Shown one piece after another: positions 34,687 to 39,548 of a stretch of 39,548 nt of DNA (its first letter is position 1; the number at the start of each line of letters is the position of its first letter). Made by a program: the position numbers and the translations under genes. Source of the stretch: Baaleninema simplex PCC 7105 (GTDB taxonomy: Bacteria; Cyanobacteriota; Cyanobacteriia; Cyanobacteriales; Geitlerinemataceae). The stretch lies in the NCBI RefSeq assembly GCF_000332355.1, contig NZ_KB235958.1, positions 1,179,868 to 1,219,415 on the forward strand. The letters are read 5' to 3'. Under the pieces are notes generated by a model, which was not told the origin of the DNA, did no database searches, and saw only the letters and a list, made by a program, of their open reading frames with translations.

Positions 34687-35448
34687 ATGCAGCAATACTT
34701 AAAACTGATATTAGGCGCCGCCCTATCACCGGTTGCTATCTTGGCGGCGACTTCCGCTCAAGCAGGCTCCTTGAACTTTTCCGTCTCTCCGTTTACAGGG
34801 AGTGACGCCAAAGTCGATGTTTGGTTAACCGATCTTGACAACGGCAGTGTTCAATTTGACTTCAAAGTCGATAAAACGGTAAATATTGCCGATTTACGCG
34901 GTATATTTTTCGATGTCAATGATTCTTCGCTCGTCAGCAACTTAGACATCACAGCGAACGCTAACCCATTCTCTGACATCGACAACGACAACTTCTACAG
35001 CATTGGAAGTAACGACATTTTCACGAGTAGGTCGGGAAATCTCATCAAAGCAGATAAGGCGGCTCTCAATGGTGGTGTCGATTCGAGTCAGTATCCCAAC
35101 GCAACCGCCCCGTCTGATGGCTTCAATGTCGCTCTTGAAATTGGCAGCCAGGGTCTCAAGGGTGGACGAGACGACTTCCAAGCAACATCGTTTATCGTCA
35201 AGCATTTAACGGATACTCTGTCGGTTGAGAACTTTGCCAATCAAAAATTCGGCGTCCGCATACAAAGCGTGGGAGCCAATCGACAAGGAAGTACAAAGAT
35301 GTTTGCGTCATCTCCGAGCGTTCCGATTCCCATTCCGACGCCCCAATCGACACCGCAACCCACAGAAATTCCCGAACCGTCTGCGGTTTTGGGCTTAACG
35401 CTCGTCGGAGCTACGTTCAAACGCTTTCGCTATCGTCAAGCCAGCTAA
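34687..35448 (+). CDS. PEP-CTERM sorting domain protein
   Basis: A 253-residue exported protein. The signal peptide runs to about residue 26 (LILGAALSPVAILAATSAQA). The mature part is rich in Asp, Asn and Ser with no recognised enzyme motif. A Pro/Thr/Gln spacer around 213-230 precedes the sorting signal EIPEPSAVLGLTLVGATFKR: PEP box, hydrophobic stretch, basic tail. Such proteins are processed by exosortase and linked to surface or exopolysaccharide functions. GAGGAAAGTA before the ATG is a good ribosome-binding site. A hairpin at 35690-35716 lies downstream. Confidence 0.85.
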   Translation: MQQYLKLILGAALSPVAILAATSAQAGSLNFSVSPFTGSDAKVDVWLTDLDNGSVQFDFKVDKTVNIADLRGIFFDVNDSSLVSNLDITANANPFSDIDNDNFYSIGSNDIFTSRSGNLIKADKAALNGGVDSSQYPNATAPSDGFNVALEIGSQGLKGGRDDFQATSFIVKHLTDTLSVENFANQKFGVRIQSVGANRQGSTKMFASSPSVPIPIPTPQSTPQPTEIPEPSAVLGLTLVGATFKRFRYRQAS

Positions 35449-35689
35449 TTAGCTGTTTGATGAGTCCGTACCTGTAACTTTAGCGTTTGACAACCCGGTG
35501 CTACGACGGTTGTTTGACGAACACTTTACTGTCAGATGCAGAAACCGTGTAAGAGAGAAGGCCGTCGCGGGTGTGAAGGACGATCGCTCTGGGATTCATC
35601 GCGGCTTCGATGGGTCTGTGTAAGCGTCAGGACGAGCGCGACGATGGTTAGTACCCCGTAAGTCAATCAAATTTGGTGCATCTTCGATC

Positions 35690-35716
35690 GCGTTCCCAGC
35701 CTCACGCTGGGAATGC
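35690..35716 (+). terminator. GCGTTCCCAGC hairpin, probable terminator
   Basis: Stem GCGTTCCCAGC/GCTGGGAATGC (one mismatch) with loop CTCAC, followed on the plus strand by TTGTTTT. CGTTCCCAG..CTGGGAACG hairpins are a dispersed repeat in cyanobacteria and often lie after genes. Confidence 0.6.
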
Positions 35717-35727
35717 TTGTTTTCAGA

Positions 35728-35762
35728 CCGTTTTTCGATCCGTTTTTCGATCCGTTTTTCGC
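35728..35762. repeat. 12-bp tandem repeat CCGTTTTTCGAT
   Basis: Two full units and a third cut at 11 bases, ending directly at the ATPase stop codon. Confidence 0.85.
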
Positions 35763-38504
35763 CTAGTCTGTCAGCGATCGACCCCTCAACCATCGCTGAA
35801 ATCCAGCTTTCTGAAGCTCGATCGCGATTTGTCCGATAACGAGCGGTAACACGCTCGCCGCCAAAATTAACCCCCAACCCTCGACACCGGGACGCACGAC
35901 TTGCAGCACGTCCGCCAAACCGGGGAGATATACCGAGGTCAGCAGCAGTCCGGTACAGATGAGTAACGCACCCCACACGTAGGGATTCTGCACGATTTCG
36001 TTGCGGAACAGGGGAGAGTTGCGATCGCGCATATTAAAAACGTGCCACAACCGCCCGAACGCTAAACTCAAAAACGACACCGTAACCGCCAAGTCTTGCG
36101 GCCAGTTCAACGGCCCCAAACACAGCCAAAACACGGCTAACACAGTTACGCCGATGAGAACCCCGTAACTGGCGATCGAACGCCAGTGGCGTTTGGCTAA
36201 AATTGGTTCCTGGCTGTCTCGCGGCGGTTGCTGCATTAAATGGGGACTTCCCTCTCCGACCCCCAACGCTAAGGCGGGAAACACATCGTTGACGGCGTTG
36301 AGAAACAGAATTTGCAACGGTAACAGCGGAAGCGGGGCGTTAATCAACGCGGCGATCGCCACGGCCACGATTTCCCCAGTATTGCCCGAGAGCAGGTAAA
36401 TCGTAAACTTGCGAATGTTGCCGAAAATCGCCCGTCCCTGTTCGATCGCCGCAATAATGGTGGCGAAAGCATCGTCTTGCAATACCATATCCGCCGCTTC
36501 GCAGGCGACCTGTGTTCCCCGTTTCCCCATCGCCACGCCGATGTCAGCTTTTTTCAACGCGGGGGCGTCGTTGACCCCGTCCCCTGTCATCGCGACCACG
36601 TCGTTGTTGTTTTGATGCAGGGCGATAAGGTTGAGTTTTTGTTCGGGACTGACGCGAGCGAAAATGGGAATTTGACGCAGGCGATCGCGGTCTTTGTCCG
36701 AAAGCTGTTCGAGTGGTTGCAGTTCTTTCCCGAGTTTGGCCTCGGTTTCCCGTTCTGTCGTCAACCCCACCGCAAGCCCTACGTTGCGGGCGGTAATCGG
36801 TTGGTCGCCCGTCACCATAATGACGCGAATTCCAGCATCGTGACAGTGGGCGACGGCGACTTTCGCGTCCTGACGCGGGGGGTCGAGAAGCCCGCACACC
36901 CCTAATAAGGTCAAATTTTCGTAAGGGTTCGCCTCTTCATCGCCGACGGTTTTACAGGCGAAGGCCAGCAAGCGCAATCCGTCTTTCGCCATCTCCGTAC
37001 AGCGATCGTTCCAGGTTTGGCGTCGATCGCCCTCCCACGCCACGACACCCTCGGGGGTCGCCACCTGAGAGCAGACAGATAGCACGGATTCGGGAGCGCC
37101 TTTGACCGCCACGAAATACCCGTCGTCGCTCTCGTGAATCGTGGCCATCATCTTCGTTTCGCTGTCGAAGGCCACTTCTCGAATTTCCGGGTATCGATCG
37201 ACGAGAGGTTTTTGGTGAAGGTCTGCTTTAGCACCGGCGACCAGCAAAGCGATTTCCATCGGATCGCCGACGGCGGTACTTTCGTCGGTCTCGGGGTTTT
37301 CTGCGAGGGCGGCGTTGTTACACAGAACCCCCACTTCTAAGAGTTGGCGTAGGGTTTCGTCTTCTTGGGGATCGTAAGGTTCGCCGTCCCGTCGAAACTT
37401 CCCGTCGGTAGACAGTCCCTCTCCCGTAATCTCGACCGTTCCCGACTCGAGAACCAATTGCGCGACGGTCATGCGGTTTTCGGTGAGGGTTCCGGTTTTG
37501 TCGGTACAGATAATGTTCGTCGCCCCTAGGGTTTCGACGGCGGAGAGGCGGTTAATTAAGGCGTTGCGTTTCGCCATGCGCCACATTCCCCTGGCTAACG
37601 CCACTGTCGCGACGATGGGTAAGCCTTCGGGAACGGCGGCCACGGCGAGGGCGATCGCGGTTTCGATGGTCAGAAACAGGTCTTTTCCGCCGATGATTCC
37701 CGCCACCGCCACCAACGCCGAAATCGCTAACGTCAGCCAAATCAGGCTGCGGCCGAGTTTGTCGAGGCGTTTTTCGAGGGGGGTGATTTCTTCTTCGGCC
37801 GAGGCGGTGAGTTCGGAAATACGTCCGAGTTCGGTGTTCGTTCCCGTGGCGACAACCACTCCTTCTCCCGATCCTCGGGTGAGGGCAGTGCCGCGAAACA
37901 GGATATTTTTGCGATCGGCGATGTTGGTTTCTTCGTCTAACACCTCGGCGGTTTTGCTGACGGGAACGGATTCCCCCGTTAACGCTGATTCGTCCACTTG
38001 CATTTTGGAGGCTTCGAGAACCCGCAAGTCCGCTGACACGATGTCGCCACCTTCGAGCAGGATAATATCGCCAGGAACGAGGTGTTCGGCAGCAATTTCG
38101 CAAGCATCTCCGTCGCGACGTACTTTGGCTTTGGTTTTACTCAGTTGTTTGAGAGATTCCATGGACTTCACCGCTTGCATTTCGGTAAAAAATCCAATGG
38201 AGGCGTTGAGTAAAATGGCGATAAGGATGGCAATGCCTTCGATCCATTCTTGGAATAAAAACGACAACACTGCCGCCACGCTCAGCAGCGCGATAATTGG
38301 ACTTTTGAACTGGTCGAGAAAAATATTCCAGGTGCTGCGACCTCGGGTTTCTTTGAGGCGGTTTAAGCCATAGCGTTTTTGACGTTTTCTGATTTCGGAT
38401 GCGTTCAGTCCGCGATCGTCTTTAACTGAGAGTTCGGACAAAACGTCAGCAATAGGTTTTAAGCTAGCTTTTTGGCTGTTTAACGGCGGTTGAATGTTTG
38501 ACAT
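35763..38504 (-). CDS. Cation-transporting P-type ATPase (P2A, Ca2+-ATPase PacL-like)
   Basis: A 913-residue membrane pump. The N-terminal cation-ATPase domain precedes helices M1/M2, and the actuator domain has ALTGESVPV. The phosphorylated aspartate is D335 in CTDKTGTLTENRM, and the hinge is AMTGDGVNDAPALKKADIG. Transport-site positions known from SERCA are mostly kept: VPEGLP in M4, SGNTGE in M5 and NAVND in M6 (Thr replaced by Asn). This favours Ca2+ export, though other cations are possible. Start MSNIQPPLNSQ at 38504. It is intact and monocistronic. Confidence 0.93.
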   Translation of the reverse strand: MSNIQPPLNSQKASLKPIADVLSELSVKDDRGLNASEIRKRQKRYGLNRLKETRGRSTWNIFLDQFKSPIIALLSVAAVLSFLFQEWIEGIAILIAILLNASIGFFTEMQAVKSMESLKQLSKTKAKVRRDGDACEIAAEHLVPGDIILLEGGDIVSADLRVLEASKMQVDESALTGESVPVSKTAEVLDEETNIADRKNILFRGTALTRGSGEGVVVATGTNTELGRISELTASAEEEITPLEKRLDKLGRSLIWLTLAISALVAVAGIIGGKDLFLTIETAIALAVAAVPEGLPIVATVALARGMWRMAKRNALINRLSAVETLGATNIICTDKTGTLTENRMTVAQLVLESGTVEITGEGLSTDGKFRRDGEPYDPQEDETLRQLLEVGVLCNNAALAENPETDESTAVGDPMEIALLVAGAKADLHQKPLVDRYPEIREVAFDSETKMMATIHESDDGYFVAVKGAPESVLSVCSQVATPEGVVAWEGDRRQTWNDRCTEMAKDGLRLLAFACKTVGDEEANPYENLTLLGVCGLLDPPRQDAKVAVAHCHDAGIRVIMVTGDQPITARNVGLAVGLTTERETEAKLGKELQPLEQLSDKDRDRLRQIPIFARVSPEQKLNLIALHQNNNDVVAMTGDGVNDAPALKKADIGVAMGKRGTQVACEAADMVLQDDAFATIIAAIEQGRAIFGNIRKFTIYLLSGNTGEIVAVAIAALINAPLPLLPLQILFLNAVNDVFPALALGVGEGSPHLMQQPPRDSQEPILAKRHWRSIASYGVLIGVTVLAVFWLCLGPLNWPQDLAVTVSFLSLAFGRLWHVFNMRDRNSPLFRNEIVQNPYVWGALLICTGLLLTSVYLPGLADVLQVVRPGVEGWGLILAASVLPLVIGQIAIELQKAGFQRWLRGRSLTD

Positions 38505-38827
38505 ACCACTTTTAGCAACGGTTTATTTCGTCAATCGAACGATCTTATTTTATGGGATCGAATTTTGGACGTTTAGAGACTCTTTTATTATAAATTTCTG
38601 TATATTTTGCTTGACATTTAATACAAAAAGTACTAAAAACTACTCGATTCAACACCCAACTCGATTCGCTCGATCGAGTGTATTTTTGAAGTTTCAGTAA
38701 GGTACGCGTTTCTCGGTGAAGAGTGCAAAGGGAAGAGTGTAGAGCGGGAACTCCTTTTAACTCTTCACTCTACACTCTTAACTCTTCCCTGAAAAACGCC
38801 TACTCGCGCGATCGCTTGTCGAAGGAT
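38505..38827. other. Intergenic upstream of the ATPase
   Basis: 323 bp. The first half is AT-rich and probably carries the ATPase promoter. The second half (38717-38803) consists of CTCTTCACTC/GAGTGAAGAG-type simple repeats forming a 12-bp stem, AAGAGTGTAGAG (38733-38744) with CTCTACACTCTT (38768-38779). That hairpin could end the stress-protein transcript. Similar CACTCTTC motifs lie at 13925-13987 and 15588-15616. Confidence 0.55.
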
Positions 38828-39286
38828 CTAACTCTCCTCTTCAGTGTCAACGGTTTCCGATTGCACGGTCAACACCGAACAGGGCGCGTTGTGCAGAACG
38901 TAGTTACTGACGCTTCCTAACACCACTTCAGCTAATCCTTTACGGCCGCGTCGTCCGACGACGATGAGGTCGGCGTTCCATTCTTTAGCTAGTTCGCAAA
39001 TCCAAAACCCCGGTTCGCCGATGTTGGACTCGCAGTGCGCTCGAACGCCCCGCAACCGAGCTTCTTCTTCGTATCGCTTCAACCAGGATCTAACTTCCTC
39101 GAGTTGGTCTTGGTATTCGGGGCGTTCCATTTGGGGAAGTTCTGTCGATACGGGGGAATACCATCCCGCCCCGATTCCGGTTCCCAAGGGGGTGGGTGTC
39201 GGGGTGATAACTGGTTCGTTGAGAAAATGAACGAATTTAACCTCTGCGGTGTGAGGTTCGGCGATCGACAGGGCGCGATCGAACAC
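38828..39286 (-). CDS. Universal stress protein, N-terminus lost to an insertion
   Basis: UspA-fold protein. The remaining 152 residues include VFDRALSIAEPHTAEVKFVH and ELAKEWNADLIVVGRRG. The nucleotide-binding GRRGRKG...GSVSNYVLHNAPCSVLTV pattern (G-2x-G-9x-G-S) is also present. The homologous frame extends upstream as VTLSADKDVF to about 39310. There it meets foreign sequence, so the first ~20 residues with the initial strand (typically KILVALD) are missing. A GTG at 39286 is the only nearby start. The product is probably non-functional or impaired. Confidence 0.8.
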   Translation of the reverse strand: MFDRALSIAEPHTAEVKFVHFLNEPVITPTPTPLGTGIGAGWYSPVSTELPQMERPEYQDQLEEVRSWLKRYEEEARLRGVRAHCESNIGEPGFWICELAKEWNADLIVVGRRGRKGLAEVVLGSVSNYVLHNAPCSVLTVQSETVDTEEES

Positions 39287-39317
39287 GTCTTTATCGGCTG
39301 AGAGGGTGACAACATAG

Positions 39318-39548
39318 CTAGACCCCCTGCCTCACAAGGGATAGAGCCTCTAGCCCTCGTTGAAAATGGAGAGATTTGTGAGGCTTCAACGCCATGAGCG
39401 CCAACATCCAATCTCTCCAGAGCAGCAGGGATTGACTCCAAGCATAACCGGATAATCCGAGGGAAAAAACACTATGATGAGGAAAACCTTGAGGGGTCAG
39501 GTCTGAACGACCTAAATAGGATTGGACGTGAGATTCAAGGAGACGCTG
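39318..39548 (-). CDS. Partial ORF of an inserted element, possible transposase C-terminus
   Basis: The minus strand is open from the window edge to a TAG at 39318-39320 (76 codons). It reads ...YLGRSDLTPQGFPHHSVFSL..., then WRDWMLALMALKPHKSLHF and RGLEALSLVRQGV. I do not recognise it with certainty. The position, cutting the universal stress protein gene near its start, and the composition fit the end of a DDE transposase. The gene's start lies outside the window. Confidence 0.5.
   Translation of the reverse strand, partial: QRLLESHVQSYLGRSDLTPQGFPHHSVFSLGLSGYAWSQSLLLWRDWMLALMALKPHKSLHFQRGLEALSLVRQGV

Larger units (their letters stand above)
35449..35762. other. Convergent intergenic region
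   Basis: 314 bp between the PEP-CTERM gene and the convergent P-type ATPase. It contains a strong hairpin (35690-35716) and a 12-bp tandem repeat (35728-35762). No gene is visible in the remainder. Confidence 0.6.

Noticed and set aside
37471-38373. 300-codon open frame opposite the P-type ATPase
   Set aside because: It lies antisense within a clear, intact ATPase gene and has no domain; high GC explains the open frame.

Overview
The window looks like a chromosome segment of a cyanobacterium, probably a filamentous non-model species; I cannot name the genus. The evidence is the very frequent octamer GCGATCGC (HIP1), a fused panC/cmk gene, ntcA, a magnesium-chelatase H subunit (chlH family), DUF3084 and DUF1802 proteins, a zinc-ribbon/kinase/WD40 protein, a PEP-CTERM protein and abundant short dispersed repeats. 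I saw no rRNA, tRNA or CRISPR array.

Layout. 1-1.53 kb is a transposon graveyard: an IS5-type transposase fragment, then an IS1634-type transposase wreck between two inverted ~120-bp MITE-like arms. 1.87-7.2 kb is core metabolism: panC/cmk, an RlpA-like protein, purM, a DUF1802 gene and trmB. 7.34-11.05 kb is an AT-richer accessory block. An ankyrin-repeat gene and a DUF1877 gene sit between two inverted copies of a ~151-bp MITE, and one copy has inserted into the end of the DUF1877 gene with a visible 8-bp target duplication. Hairpin and MITE sequences and a stand-alone methyltransferase follow. 11.2-20.9 kb holds mostly single-gene units: a BLIP-like exported protein, an HI0933-type flavoprotein, a DCC thiol oxidoreductase, an oligopeptide-type ABC permease, a small membrane protein, a HAD phosphatase, the kinase-WD40 protein, a Mop protein and a DJ-1/PfpI protein. 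Palindromic repeats separate many of them.

21.0-24.1 kb is the most unusual stretch. Three different tandem arrays (23, 14 and 9 bp units) run directly into a group II intron. The intron is inserted after codon 11 of a tnpB gene, its boundaries are supported by EBS1/IBS1 pairing, its encoded protein is split by one extra G, and the host tnpB is cut short by an 87-bp MITE. 24.1-38.5 kb returns to core genes: leuS, fabI, ntcA, DUF3084, chlH (with an in-frame low-complexity insertion matching an intergenic purine repeat), a PEP-CTERM protein and a P2A-type Ca2+ ATPase. At the right edge a universal stress protein gene has lost its N-terminus to an inserted element whose partial ORF runs off the window.

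Most core genes face alternating directions with their own flanks, so I see little operon structure. The shared theme of the window is non-autonomous repeat DNA: at least six families, several placed within 20 bp of stop codons or inside genes.
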